The notes under the pieces: generated by a model
The model's database searches: none
Seen by the model: only the letters and a program-made list of their open reading frames with translations
What the model was told of the DNA's origin: nothing
Translations under genes and position numbers: made by a program
Source of the DNA: Anolis sagrei
Lineage: Eukaryota; Chordata; Lepidosauria; Squamata; Anolidae
DNA length: 64,000 bases
Assembly (NCBI RefSeq): GCF_037176765.1
Contig: NC_090034.1
Span: forward strand, 91,748,500 to 91,812,499
Reading direction: 5' to 3'
Shown: one piece after another, positions 33,301 to 37,409 of the stretch
How the letters are laid out: each line of letters opens with the position of its first letter
Position numbering within the stretch: the first letter of the stretch is position 1

Positions 33301-35603
33301 AAATTAATATGAGAGATGACATTTTCTCAAGCTGACCTGCAAAAGTTTTTACTTGTTTTAATAATGATTTAATTCTATTTTAATGTTTATATTTTGTAGG
33401 TTTTTAAGTTGTATCATTTTTAAGGCTGTGAATTGCTTTGGGAGAAAAGCAGGGTTCAGATGATAGTAATAATAGCAGCAATAACAGTAACCTCTTAGTG
33501 CCAAGTTGTAACCAAAATTGTGAGTTGCTGTGGAGTTTTTGCTGGAATGATGCATCATGGGATCACTGACTTGTCTCTTTTATCTAGTTGAACGGAGGAG
33601 GCGGGACAAGATCAACAACTGGATCGTCCAACTATCAAAAATCATTCCAGATTGCAATACAGATAATACCAAGACGGGAGCGGTAAGTGGAATGGGAATT
33701 GGAAGGCAGCAAGGAGAGAGAAAATAATAATGGGAGAGATATTTGGGAGTAGGCGTTGGCATCTATTATAGCCTGTTTTTTGGAGGGGGGGGGGATATTT
33801 TGCACAAAAATATTTATTTACTTATTTACCACATTTGTATTCCGCCTTTCTCAGCTTGAAGGCGACTCAGGGCGGTTCATAGTCAGCAGCAATTTGATGC
33901 CTAAACAGTTAACATCCCCTTCTTCACCCAAGACTTTTGTACAAAAGTGATTTTGTCTGAAAATAAGTACAAAAATGTGTTGGTTTTTGTACTTATTTCC
34001 CCTACACTAAAATAGCTGTGAGCAAATAATCTTGCAGGATTTTTTTTGCAAAAATTTGCTTTCCTGAAAAATGAAAAATCATGCAATGATTTATATTTGT
34101 TTGGGGTTTTAAGGTGTTTTTTTCCCCTTCCATTTCTCATTAAGGATGAAACAATGTCTGTATATTCCATATGTTCATAGTTGATGCTTCTATCGGTACA
34201 TAGAAGGTCTGGACATTTTGTTGGAGGCTTCTCACCCACAGGGACTGAGTTTTCTGCTCAATCCAAAGGTGTCCTGGCAGTAAGGGTCTGTGTCTTGTGT
34301 TGTTCCCCAGAGCAAAGGAGGCATCCTATCCAAAGCCTGTGATTACATCCGTGAGCTGCGCCAGACGAATCAGCGCATGCAAGAAACCTTCAAAGAAGCT
34401 GAGAGGCTGCAGATGGACAACGACTTGTTACAGCAGCAGGTAGCCAGAGCCTTTGCCCACCATGGACCCTCACTCAATCTGTATTGTTAATAAAGGGACT
34501 GTGATTTCATGGGATGCCAAAACAGGCTGTATGGTTCCAGGATATGGCTCCAGGACATGGATACCATGACCAACAGAAAATGCTAGATGTGTTTGGTGGG
34601 GATTGACCTTGATTTTTGGAGTTGTAGTTCACTGACATCCAGAGAGTACTGTGGACTTGAAAACAATGATGGATCTAGACCAATACCTTTGGACACAGAT
34701 CCTCAATATGCCAATTGAACTCTGGTGGAGTTGCGAAAATGACTTTGGGTGTAGTTGCTGGTTTTAGTTCACCTACAACCCCCCCCCCCCTCTCCAACAT
34801 CCCCCCCCAATTGATAGAACTGGCCAGACTTCTCTCACAGAACTCCCTTCTCTGAAAGGAGGAGCCTCCCTCCAGTCTTAAGCTCTCCCTCACATGCACA
34901 CCACGCTGCCATGCGCCGAGCATACAATCAAAGAGCATTCTGAACCGCACCAATGATAGAATTGGGCCAGACTTCTCTCACAGAACCCCCCTGTCTTGAA
35001 GGGAGGAGCCTCCCTCCAGCCTCGTAAGCTCTCCCTCTCCTGCACACCTGCTCTCTCCTCCCTGCTTGGAGTCTCAGAAACAGCCCCCTCCTTGGGTGAT
35101 AGGCCGGCCAATCACAACGGAGGAGGGCTTTTGTTGGGAGGATTCGCCATCTGTTTCCAAAAAGAAAGAGAAGGACAGGCGGAGAGATCTTCAGCCTTCT
35201 CTGCCGAAGGGATTCCTAAGACCATCTGAAACTCCCTCGCAACCTCCCCAGGAGTCCCGACCCCCAGGTTGAAAAATGCTGCTCTAGGGATTTTCTAGGT
35301 CCTTCAGGATGACTGTATAGTAATCTCTTGCAGAAATCATTATCCATGATTCAGGAACATCTCCCTCGCACATAAGTGCTTTGTGCCATATATGGTTTTC
35401 TATACTGCACTCCTAGATTGCCTAAAAGAGCAACATTCTACTCAACTATGTTTTCACACTTTCTTTCTTCCTTTCTTTCTCCCTCTTTCCCCTCTTCCCC
35501 CCACCCCTGACAGATTGAGGAGCTGAAGAATGAAAACGCCCTTTTGAGAGCACAGTTGCAGCAACACGGAATCGAGATCGTGGGGGACACCCCGGGGCAG
35601 TAG
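1113..35603 (+). CDS. USF2: USF2, upstream stimulatory factor 2 (bHLH-leucine zipper transcription factor), whole coding span
   Basis: Ten coding exons join in frame: 1113-1177, 18692-18738, 20676-20791, 21087-21206, 23342-23495, 25595-25682, 28744-28802, 33588-33682, 34311-34439 and 35514-35603. Each has AG/GT borders, and the total is 963 nt, or 320 residues plus stop. The product binds CANNTG E-boxes as a homodimer or with USF1 in the nucleus. Residues about 140-195 correspond to the USF-specific region. The basic region (206-222) keeps H214, E218 and R222, the usual E-box contacts of this class. Helix-loop-helix covers about 223-270. The zipper has leucines 281, 288, 295 and 302. Human USF2, from memory, is 346 residues; the difference is one 27-residue block missing after exon 4. 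Start chosen at an ATG in good context (CCATGG) with the family N-terminus MDMLDPGLD. HAMP lies downstream on the same strand. Identification is by recognised family sequence, not by a search. Confidence 0.97.
1500..2404. repeat. ~92-bp tandem minisatellite in USF2 intron 1
   Basis: About ten diverged copies of a unit containing GTGTTTTGGACTACAACTCC, a CCACCATTCCTA part and a CTTTCCCCCTTCAGTTGCTT part. Unit starts near 1517, 1602, 1695, 1778, 1871, 1964, 2055, 2148, 2241 and 2333, i.e. mostly 91-93 bp apart. Because 93 is divisible by three, both strands show long repetitive open frames that are not genes. The GGACTACAACTCCCA part looks like sequence common in squamate MITEs. Confidence 0.9.
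2405..3900. repeat. Complex satellite of mixed orientation with AAT/GTT microsatellites
   Basis: Related segments recur at about 2405-2530, 2590-2700, 2980-3080, 3190-3290, 3600-3700 and 3830-3870. They share CAACTACAACTCCCAGGATT, the TAGCAGTGAGCCATTG segment and a CTTCATGCACACAT segment, and occur in both orientations separated by AAT-rich DNA. A (GTT)n run lies at 3541-3567. 3495-3540 matches the 3' tail of the R4/Dong-like LINE family on the minus strand. Confidence 0.7.
3935..4036 (+). repeat. LINE-type 3' tail ending in (GAT)n
   Basis: A segment with CGCCTAG...GGCGATTAATAAGTAATTAAA ending in about eleven GAT units, resembling the ends of L2/CR1-group LINEs. Family not certain. Confidence 0.4.
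4145..4680 (-). mobile_element. Degenerate DNA-transposon MITE interrupted by a LINE 3' tail
   Basis: The outer parts (about 4145-4394 and 4612-4680) contain CCAAAATCTGAAATTCTCC, ATATTCCAAAATCCAAAAC and GCATTTCAGATAAAG segments like the abundant Tigger-type MITEs of amniotes. The middle (about 4395-4611) ends in CAATAAAATTTACTACTACT and A-rich simple sequence, a LINE-like 3' end. The same outer family occurs at 41590-42360. Family name tentative. Confidence 0.45.
5038..5465 (+). mobile_element. R4/Dong-like LINE 3' fragment flanked by (TAA)n
   Basis: 5083-5433 encodes an ORF2 C-terminal piece including EKLTRYEDLKIGLQRLWHKP and VVPVVIGTLGAVPKDL, then a tail with CTTGGGAAGTGTCCGACATG. It is bordered by (TAG/TAA)n at 5038-5082 and (AAT)n at 5434-5465. 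Dong/R4 elements are known to sit in TAA repeats. Further copies in this window: 11512-11656, 12094-12180, 53625-53962 and 3495-3540. Confidence 0.6.
5658..6330. mobile_element. TIR MITE (CTACACTGCCATATAATCC type) carrying a nested element
   Basis: Outer arms 5658-5705 and 6220-6330 contain TACACTGCCATATAATCCA and its complement forms, the long inverted-repeat family also seen at 59327-59547 (and a relative at 59641-59782). The centre is replaced by a Tigger-like element (5706-6219). Confidence 0.7.
5706..6219. mobile_element. Tigger-like (Tc1/mariner) non-autonomous element nested in a MITE
   Basis: Begins CAGTGTTCCC and ends GGGAACACTG, with TA on both sides (5704-5705 and 6220-6221), the target duplication of Tc1/mariner elements. 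The interior holds a GC-rich tandem repeat: units of about 70 bp around 5825-5990 containing GGCCTGCCTCCCTGGCCTCC and ACCCCGGAAGTATGG. Confidence 0.8.
6965..7290 (-). mobile_element. Penelope-like element 3' fragment
   Basis: Contains AAGGCTTTCATGGCCAGAATC at the left, then the CATTCTCTCCTGACATTTC and CATCCTCAGAGGTTGTGA blocks. These match, on the opposite strand, the 3' part of the Penelope-like copy at 46650-47455 that carries the GIY-YIG domain. Confidence 0.75.
7606..7735 (+). mobile_element. tRNA-derived SINE, 3' part
   Basis: Contains CTCTCACACCAGAAGCCACT and CAAGTCGCTCCTGACACGAC followed by A-rich sequence. Same family as the full copies at 32327-32571 and 42558-42800. The tRNA-like head is missing. 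Confidence 0.75.
7740..7920. mobile_element. TIR element fragment ending CTCGAGTATATACGGTAC
   Basis: An AT-rich AATAGAGTAAAAT-type interior followed by GGGGGGCTTTTTCAGCCT and the end CGGCTTATACTCGAGTATAT. It is the right part of the element found whole at 51370-52060. Confidence 0.65.
8131..8240 (-). mobile_element. L2-group LINE 3' tail
   Basis: TATATGCCGCCCTTCTCACC followed by CCGAAGGGGACTCAGAGCAG, the reverse complement of the typical squamate L2-type tail. AT-rich low-complexity sequence follows to about 8400. Similar tails recur through the window. Confidence 0.6.
8893..9110 (-). mobile_element. MIR-like tRNA SINE
   Basis: GTTGCATGCCTTCAGGTCATTTC, CAAGGTCATCCAGTGAGTAA and a right end reading CATCATGCTGACTCTC. 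On the minus strand this gives a tRNA-like head (GAGTCAGCATGATG...). Further copies: 13035-13520 and 59553-59895, with fragments near 42450-42530 and 43410-43560. Confidence 0.55.
9560..10060. mobile_element. Lizard-type tRNA SINE copies arranged as an inverted pair
   Basis: 9660-9880 is a minus-strand copy (ATTAAGTCTAGTTGTGTC, CACCTCCAAGGTCACGTGGC). 9880-10060 is a plus-strand copy of the same part (CACATGACCTTGGAGGCGTC, CTTAATGTCAAGGAGAAACC). A shorter minus fragment sits at 9565-9655. The two arms can pair over more than 150 bases. Confidence 0.75.
10160..10215. repeat. (AATTAT)n / (AATTAC)n microsatellite
   Basis: Short tandem AATTATAATTAT/AATTACAATTAC run abutting the 3' end of the minus-strand LINE at 10216. 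Confidence 0.85.
10216..11415 (-). mobile_element. Non-LTR LINE (Vingi/I-Jockey-like) with inverted 5' part
   Basis: 10216-10990 (minus) encodes the ORF2 C-terminus: ALCYSAAEYACPVWNTS, LNETCRIITGCLCPTPLEKL, EDWATWKALNRLRSG and a zinc-finger-like CECGEEQATEHLLQC. 10998-11415 (plus) encodes the upstream reverse transcriptase part: LPQGSVLTPSMFNIYTND, the catalytic FIYADD and YLGVTLDHALTY. The protein order runs from the second piece into the first, so the 5' part is inverted, the arrangement left by twin priming. Clade assignment is tentative. A sister copy lies at 63031-63440. Confidence 0.75.
11418..11656 (+). mobile_element. AAT microsatellite and R4/Dong-like LINE 3' end
   Basis: (AAT)n at 11418-11452 and AT-rich sequence, then 11512-11656 with GAAGGCCACCTTACTGGGAT and CTTGGGAAGTGTCCGACATG, ending CATCTTGTTGTGTTTCTAATAAT. 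Matches the end of the copy at 5083-5433. Confidence 0.7.
12062..12212. repeat. (AAT)n and (TAT)n flanking an R4/Dong-like tail
   Basis: (AAT)n at 12064-12092 and (ATT)n at 12180-12210 enclose a diverged tail with CTTGGGAAGTGTTCGACTTG. Confidence 0.65.
12655..12900 (-). mobile_element. L2-group LINE 3' tail
   Basis: TTTATTTATAGCCCGCCTATC then CTCCCCAAGGGTACTCACGATGG, a minus-strand tail of the subfamily that is found on the plus strand at 47930-48595, followed by its AT-rich 3' UTR. Confidence 0.55.
13035..13520 (+). mobile_element. MIR-like SINE split by a hAT element
   Basis: The tRNA-like head GAGCCAGTGTAGTGTAGTGG at 13045-13064 and the following body resume at 13441 after the hAT insertion (13079-13440). 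Confidence 0.65.
13079..13440. mobile_element. hAT non-autonomous element with perfect 8-bp target duplication
   Basis: 362 bp, begins CAGGGGTCCTCAAACT and ends AGTTTGAGGACCCCTG. GTGTAGAC stands directly on both sides (13071-13078 and 13441-13448), the 8-bp duplication of hAT transposons. No transposase remains. Confidence 0.9.
13952..14086. mobile_element. 135-bp palindromic hAT MITE, copy 1
   Basis: Begins CAGTAGTTCTCAACCTGTGG and ends with its complement. The two halves fold on each other around CTGCTGCTAAACTGG. Target duplication CTCTAGGT at 13944-13951 and 14087-14094 is perfect. Same length as copies at 21477 and 57731. Confidence 0.9.
14100..15088. other. Intron 1 stretch without recognised gene or repeat
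   Basis: I see no supported coding exon. The open frames on both strands are short and without family features, and no terminal repeats are evident. Confidence 0.5.
15097..16319. mobile_element. hAT element with a LINE inserted into it
   Basis: Starts CAGTGGTTCCCAACCTGTGG and ends GATCCACTG. GTGTAGAT flanks it on both sides (15089-15096 and 16320-16327), a perfect 8-bp duplication. 15402-16284 inside is a LINE fragment. A second copy of the outer element is at 20013-20412. Confidence 0.85.
15402..16284 (+). mobile_element. LINE ORF2 C-terminal fragment nested in a hAT element
   Basis: Encodes, with breaks, NFCYLGSHLSTKVNIDTEIQ, VYKAIVLPTLLYACETWTVY, WTGHIVRMPDHRLPKQLLYS and a WEALALERSSWRSAV end. 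These are typical C-terminal blocks of a non-LTR ORF2; the clade (possibly RTE-like) is not certain. Imperfect 10-bp repeats TATTAAAAGG (15392-15401) and TACTAAAGGG (16285-16294) could be its target duplication. Confidence 0.7.
16992..17715 (+). mobile_element. SPIN-like hAT element, copy 1
   Basis: Starts CAGCCTTTCTCAACCTTGGG. Near its right end it has ACATCCTGCATATGAGATAT, CATAACAGTAGCAAAATTAC and CACAACATGAGGAACTGTAT, the end region I recognise from SPIN hAT elements. The last bases of the right terminus are missing. The interior contains repeated TTCTGTGTGTCAAGTTTGG-type units. Confidence 0.7.
17716..17970 (+). mobile_element. LINE 3' tail with (TTA)n
   Basis: AACCTCTCTGAATCTCTTCAGG then GAGACGGTGGTCTAGAAATAAA and a TTA-rich end, an L2-group type of tail. 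Confidence 0.5.
17980..18447 (+). mobile_element. CR1-group LINE 3' end
   Basis: From about 18080 the plus frame reads RRDMIAMYKYVRGSHREEG, FQLQERRFHLNMRKNFLTV, QQWNSLPRSVVEAF and ends with the TGGATTGCCCATGAGGTCTC tail and ATTCTATG unit of CR1 elements. A near-duplicate of its upstream part lies at 17980-18075. Confidence 0.75.
18692..18738 (+). CDS. USF2: USF2 coding exon 2
   Basis: A 47-nt exon encoding SHEKGQESEEGVELQE, closely like human SHDKGPEAEEGVELQE. The acceptor is a pyrimidine tract ending CCAG at 18691; the donor GTGAGG follows at 18739. Acidic segment of the N-terminal activation region. Confidence 0.95.
19262..19630 (-). mobile_element. L2-group LINE 3' fragment
   Basis: GACTCAGGGTGGCTCACATCC on the left, and on the right CCCATAACCACGTTTACAAT and GGGGAGCGAGTTCCACAGGC, which on the minus strand are the ORF2 C-terminus (WNSLP-type) region of the family seen at 41720-42215. 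Confidence 0.65.
20013..20412. mobile_element. hAT element, second copy of the 15097 family
   Basis: CAGGTCTCCCAACCAGTGGT, then GATTATTGGATGACGTATCAG and the end AGATTGGAAACTACTG. Parallel in order and sequence to 15097-15400 plus 16295-16319. Its flanks show no clear duplication. Confidence 0.6.
20676..20791 (+). CDS. USF2: USF2 coding exon 3
   Basis: 116 nt encoding GDGTNADEQTAVAIASVQQA followed by a segment ending RTENNGGQ. It follows CCCAG and ends before GTAGGA. Conserved USF N-terminal block shared with USF1, including the QYQFRTE stretch. Confidence 0.96.
21087..21206 (+). CDS. USF2: USF2 coding exon 4 (short form)
   Basis: 120 nt, exactly 40 codons, from VTYRVVQVTDSQLDG to SGQQAVAQ. 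The donor is GTGAGG at 21207. In human USF2 the homologous exon continues for 27 more codons (VGVDGAAQRPG...); here reading on gives an unrelated sequence and a stop at 21258-21260, so the donor at 21207 is the natural end. In human the long exon is skipped in the USF2b isoform; skipping this one would also keep the frame. Confidence 0.93.
21477..21611. mobile_element. 135-bp palindromic hAT MITE, copy 2
   Basis: Starts CAGTGGTTCTCAACCTGTGG, ends with the complement. Perfect 8-bp duplication GCCTAAAG at 21469-21476 and 21612-21619. It sits in intron 4 of USF2. Confidence 0.92.
22070..22330 (-). mobile_element. L2-group LINE 3' tail with (TCTA)n
   Basis: (TGTC)n/(TATC)n at 22069-22100 then CATTTATATCCCTTCTCACC and AAGGGGACTCAGGGTGGAGC. 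The next 200 bp match 47745-47940 closely (both with CATATATACGG and AAGCATTCCATGCC). Confidence 0.65.
23342..23495 (+). CDS. USF2: USF2 coding exon 5
   Basis: 154 nt encoding AVIQNPFSNGGSPAADTVSG, then EARFAYFPASTVGDATAVS and a QTTDQSLTQAGG end. One residue (T in SLTQAG) is extra relative to the human SLQAGG. Acceptor CCAG at 23338-23341, donor GTAAGG at 23496. Start of the USF-specific region. Confidence 0.96.
23592..23717. mobile_element. 126-bp palindromic hAT-type MITE
   Basis: Starts CAGGCATGGTCAAACTTCAT and ends with the complement TTTGCCCATGCCTG; the arms share CCTCCAGGTGTTTTGGACTT. Flanks ATCTGGCC (23584-23591) and ATCTAGCC (23718-23725) agree at seven of eight positions. Confidence 0.85.
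23775..23868 (+). mobile_element. LINE tail with (TTA)n
   Basis: GTTGTAACCCGCTTCGAGATAC, then AGGAGAGGCGGGTAAGAAAT and a TTA run at 23828-23868. Confidence 0.55.
23888..24777 (+). mobile_element. SPIN-like hAT element, copy 2, carrying a Penelope-like insertion
   Basis: Begins CAGTGTTTCTCAACCTGGAG and ends AGGACGGTTGAGAACCACTG. Flanks CTTTAGAG (23880-23887) and CTCTAGAG (24778-24785) agree at seven of eight positions. The right third has the SPIN-like ACATCCTGCATATCAGATAT and CACCACAACATGAGGAACTG blocks. 23987-24137 inside is a Penelope-like insertion. Confidence 0.85.
23987..24137. mobile_element. Fold-back Penelope-like insertion with 14-bp target duplication
   Basis: Left arm TATTGTCGAAGGGTTCATGG to GTTGTAGGTTTTTATGGGCT; right arm CATATAGCCCGAAAAAACC to CTACAACAACC; poly-T (about 24046-24075) between. 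CACAGTATTTTCTG stands on both sides (23973-23986 and 24138-24151). Confidence 0.85.
25595..25682 (+). CDS. USF2: USF2 coding exon 6
   Basis: 88 nt encoding GQFYVMMTPQDVLQTGTQR and then TIAPRTHPYSP, near-identical to human. Acceptor TGTAG at 25590-25594, donor GTATGT at 25683. Second half of the USF-specific region, needed in mammals for activation through initiator-containing promoters. Confidence 0.96.
25915..26455 (+). repeat. Polypurine tract, (GGAA)n/(GGGA)n-rich
   Basis: About 540 bp that are almost purely purine on the plus strand (GGAAGGAAGGA, GAGGGAGGGAGG units, interrupted by occasional T), in intron 6 of USF2. Such mirror-type purine tracts can form triplexes. The long lysine/glutamate/glycine and serine/proline frames here are repeat translations. 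Confidence 0.92.
26555..26775 (-). mobile_element. CR1-group LINE fragment
   Basis: On the minus strand it reads GVFSLEKRRQRERDM-like sequence after a TCATAGGGCTTGGCTTCCAA complement. These are the blocks that precede the 3' UTR in chicken-type CR1 elements. Confidence 0.6.
26880..27740. other. Intron stretch without recognised feature
   Basis: Unremarkable sequence in USF2 intron 6. A short fragment at 27590-27650 resembles the MIR-like SINE body; otherwise nothing supported. Confidence 0.45.
27816..28530 (-). mobile_element. tRNA-derived SINE split by an L2-group fragment
   Basis: SINE parts at 27816-28044 (CTTGAGAAACTGCAAGTCAC, CACCCAGATCTTTCTGATG) and 28495-28530 (tRNA head complement, CCATTGCACCACCGGGGCTC). 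28045-28490 is a minus-strand L2 3' fragment with CGACTCAGGGCGG and GGGCGTTCCATAGTCAAGG. Confidence 0.75.
28744..28802 (+). CDS. USF2: USF2 coding exon 7 (basic region)
   Basis: 59 nt encoding KMDGTRTPRDERRRAQHNE. It has the DNA-contact H and E of the basic region (H214 here; E218 is in the next exon). Human has KIDGTRTP at the same place. Acceptor CGAAG at 28743, donor GTGCGC at 28803. Confidence 0.96.
29147..29570 (+). mobile_element. Penelope-like element 3' fragment
   Basis: Follows the order of the GIY-YIG-bearing copy at 47020-47430: CTGGTTACCAGTAAACTCT, AATTCCAGACCAGAG, CAGGCTTTGAAGCTGCAAGG, then GATGTGGGTGAAACGTCAGG and CTGGAACATGACCATACAAT. Confidence 0.78.
29690..29765. repeat. Repeat shared with 30640-30845
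   Basis: GGCTCGCCTTGTATGGCTAA and the following ATGACCT.GCAAAAATTAA occur both here and at 30641-30680. The longer copy ends GACTCGAGTAAATATGGTAG. Family unknown; it resembles a short DNA-transposon remnant. Confidence 0.5.
30028..30395. repeat. (TA)n/(TATG)n/(CA)n microsatellites around short L2 tails
   Basis: (TA)n at 30031-30060, (TGTA)n to 30085, (CA)n at 30105-30127, then CTCACCCCTGGGGGGACTCA (L2 tail), another L2 tail with AAGGCGACTCAGGGCGGCAC at 30276-30295, and (TG)n/(TA)n/(CA)n at 30319-30380. Confidence 0.8.
30420..30845 (-). mobile_element. L2-group tail after (AAT)n, followed by a short unclassified repeat
   Basis: (AAT)n at 30421-30442, TTTATTTATACCCTGCCACC and CTCCCCAATGGAGAGTCG on the minus strand are the tail of the 47930-48595 subfamily. 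30641-30842 is the repeat shared with 29690-29765. Confidence 0.5.
30960..31740. other. Intron stretch, no recognised gene
   Basis: Part of USF2 intron 7. AT-rich GATAGATA- and ATAGAT-type sequence at 31425-31620; otherwise nothing I can name. Confidence 0.45.
31755..32062 (-). mobile_element. Lizard-type tRNA SINE
   Basis: CACTAAGTCCAGTCATGTCC at the left (3' tail), CACCTCCAAGGTCATGTGGG in the middle, and GGATTCGAACCTGCGACTTT with CCCACTGCACCACTGG at the right, the complement of a tRNA-like head with A- and B-box. Confidence 0.82.
32327..32571 (+). mobile_element. tRNA-derived SINE with 13-bp target duplication
   Basis: Starts GCCCTGTGCCGGCAGGACTG, has the B-box region AGGTTCAAATCCGGGGAGAG and ends CTCCTGACACGACAAAAAAA. 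ATCATGTTACGCT flanks it (32314-32326 and 32572-32584). The left target is itself a small tandem duplication. Confidence 0.88.
32585..33040. mobile_element. Two further lizard-type SINE copies in opposite orientation
   Basis: 32585-32672 is the head part of a minus copy (CTGGATTCGAACCTGCAGCC). 32705-33040 is a plus copy from ATGGTGCAGCAGATTAACCC to CTTAATGTCAAGGGGAAACC. They are head to head. Confidence 0.78.
33588..33682 (+). CDS. USF2: USF2 coding exon 8 (helix 1)
   Basis: 95 nt encoding VERRRRDKINNWIVQLSKII then PDCNTDNTKTGA. It completes the basic region and gives helix 1 and the loop. Acceptor TCTAG ends at 33587, donor GTAAGT starts at 33683. Confidence 0.97.
33810..33900 (-). mobile_element. 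L2-group LINE 3' tail
   Basis: TTGTATTCCGCCTTTCTCAG and AAGGCGACTCAGGGCGGTTC, shortly after USF2 exon 8. 33900-34250 beyond it shows nothing recognised. Confidence 0.65.
34311..34439 (+). CDS. USF2: USF2 coding exon 9 (helix 2 and zipper start)
   Basis: 129 nt, 43 codons, from SKGGILSKACDYIRELRQ to RLQMDNDLLQQQ. It carries helix 2 and the first two zipper leucines (281, 288). Acceptor CCCCAG ends at 34310; donor GTAGCC starts at 34440. Confidence 0.97.
34555..35282 (-). mobile_element. SPIN-like hAT element, copy 3, with an unusual interior
   Basis: Left part has CATGACCAACAGAAAATGC and GGGGATTGACCTTG; the right end reads CCCGACCCCCAGGTTGAAAA. The interior has a tandem duplication (GCCAGACTTCTCTCACAGAA at about 34825 and 34965) and a block shared with 56715-56840 (GAAGGACAGGCGGAGAGATC there GGTGGAGAAATC). 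In USF2 intron 9. Confidence 0.65.
35514..35603 (+). CDS. USF2: USF2 coding exon 10 (zipper end and stop)
   Basis: 90 nt encoding IEELKNENALLRAQLQQHGI, then EIVGDTPGQ and the stop TAG at 35601-35603. Zipper leucines 295 and 302 are present. The last residues differ from human (EMVGEGTRQ), as is usual for the loosely conserved tail. Confidence 0.97.
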   Translation: MEELKNENALLRAQLQQHGIEIVGDTPGQ

Positions 35604-35760
35604 CCCCCACCTCCACCCCCCAGTTTTTTTTTTTGCCATTGCCTCTTCATATGGGATTTCCCCCTGCGGTTCTCCTGCTCCTTTTTGTATAAAAGACCCC
35701 CCTCCCACAATGAACCTTGTCTCACATGGGGGTCAAATAAAGGGGAGGGGGACATTTGGG
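35604..35760 (+). other. USF2: USF2 3' untranslated region with polyadenylation signal
   Basis: Directly after the stop, a C-rich stretch leads to AATAAA at 35736-35741 followed by a G-rich segment, a plausible cleavage site near 35760. A second weaker signal, ATTAAA at 36774-36779, could end a longer transcript, since 35760-37000 is largely free of recognisable repeats. Confidence 0.6.
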
Positions 35761-37370
35761 GGTGGTGCGGGGAGCCAGATCACACGGACTGTTTGGCCCC
35801 AGTCCTTGCAACTGCTCCCAAAACCCCTCTTGCCTTCCTGCCCCAAATACTCTTTCCTGTTCCCCCTTGCTGCCTCCCTCCTTTCCTTAGGATATATTAA
35901 GGTTAAACAGACAAAAATCTGCATTTTTATAGTAGATTTTTAACACAGGCTAGCCAACTTTTTCTGCCCCTCTCCGCCCTAATCATGAGGGCCAGGGAGT
36001 ATTTCCCACTTTAGCTCTTCCAATCTGTCGGATCTCGTTTTCTCTCCGTTCCGAGACTTGTGCGGTTTCGAGTCTTGCTCCCGAGCGTCAGACGGACTGA
36101 TCCATTTTGGTTATGGCCATGAACTGGGCAGGGGAAGGGGCTTGGTAACTCAGGTTTGGCTACCGAACTAGTGCTTTTGGCTTTCCTCTCTGCCTGTGTC
36201 CCCTCAGCTGTGAAGATATTCTCAGAAGATCTGGATTGCAGTCTGCAAGGGTTAAATCGCCTTGCTTTAAGGTGCCCTGGAAGGAGTGTGCATTCTGCAT
36301 TGGAATACATGGTGTGCTTTAACTTGCACATCCCATGTGCCGATGTGCGGGTTGCATTCATTTTCAGCACTGACAGACTTCTGCAATAGTTAGTTGGGGC
36401 TTAATTTTGATTTGCGTCAACAAGGCTTCTTGCTGACTTCTATTTTGTGTCACAAACGTGGAAGATTGGCACTCCATTTTTGCCTCCTAGCTGTGTCTGT
36501 CCTTTCTCTCTTTCCACATCAGAATTTGTGTGTTTTTTTTAAAAGGCACAGTGGAAAATAATCCCAAAGCCTACTTCAGCCTCATCCCTCCTTCCCTTTC
36601 TTTCTCTCCTTGTAAGTATTCTTTTATTTTATTAGTTTCGAGGTGCGTTTGTATAGAGGTACGGTGTTTGTATGATAGTGGAAACCCAGGCCATTAGGAA
36701 AAAAAATTAGTGGTGGATTGAATTGACAACAGGGTTGCTTTTTGTGTGTTTTTTGATATTATGTAATTTTTTAATTAAACTCCAGCAGTGTTTTAGGATT
36801 TCAGGTCGAAACGAAAGAATCAGGAGATGCATTTTTAAAAAGTCGTAGTCTCCAATATTTTGTGTTCCCCCCCTCCCCTCCCCACCCCACACTTCCAAGA
36901 AAAGAAAAATAAGAGAAATGGTTGCTAAAATGATAAATAATTTTATTGTAATAGCAAGTACCTTAGGTTTGATTTTTTTTTAAAAAAAAGGAAATATCTA
37001 TATATACCAGACCCCAACAACAATAATAATAATAATAATAATCCAGAATTGCAGCTGGATTTGTAGCAATTCTTTGTACTATTCAGTCCTGCTCCAAGCC
37101 TTTTGAATGTAAGGAGGAGGAGGAGGGAAGAGGTTTAAATCAAGGGAAAAAAGCAAATGGTATATATAAATATATATATAAAAGAAGATTAATGAATTCA
37201 CTTGTGGAGTTTGATTGTTGGAAAAGTAGGAAATAATTCTGTTTATATATAAAAAGGAAAAAAAAAACCTGCACAGAAATAATATCGTATGAAATCATTT
37301 AATGCTTCTGCAGCTTCTCTTTAAAATTATGTTCTGGGTGGGTTTAATAATCATACTCTCCAACATTTCG
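35760..37370. other. Low-repeat stretch downstream of USF2
   Basis: About 1.6 kb with few recognisable transposons, unlike the rest of the intergenic region. It may hold the end of a longer USF2 3' UTR (ATTAAA at 36774-36779). No coding exon is supported. (AAT)n at 37021-37042 and an AGG run at 37115-37126. Confidence 0.45.
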
Positions 37371-37409
37371 CAGATGACAACCAAGAAACATAAACTAGCA
37401 AAAGTTATT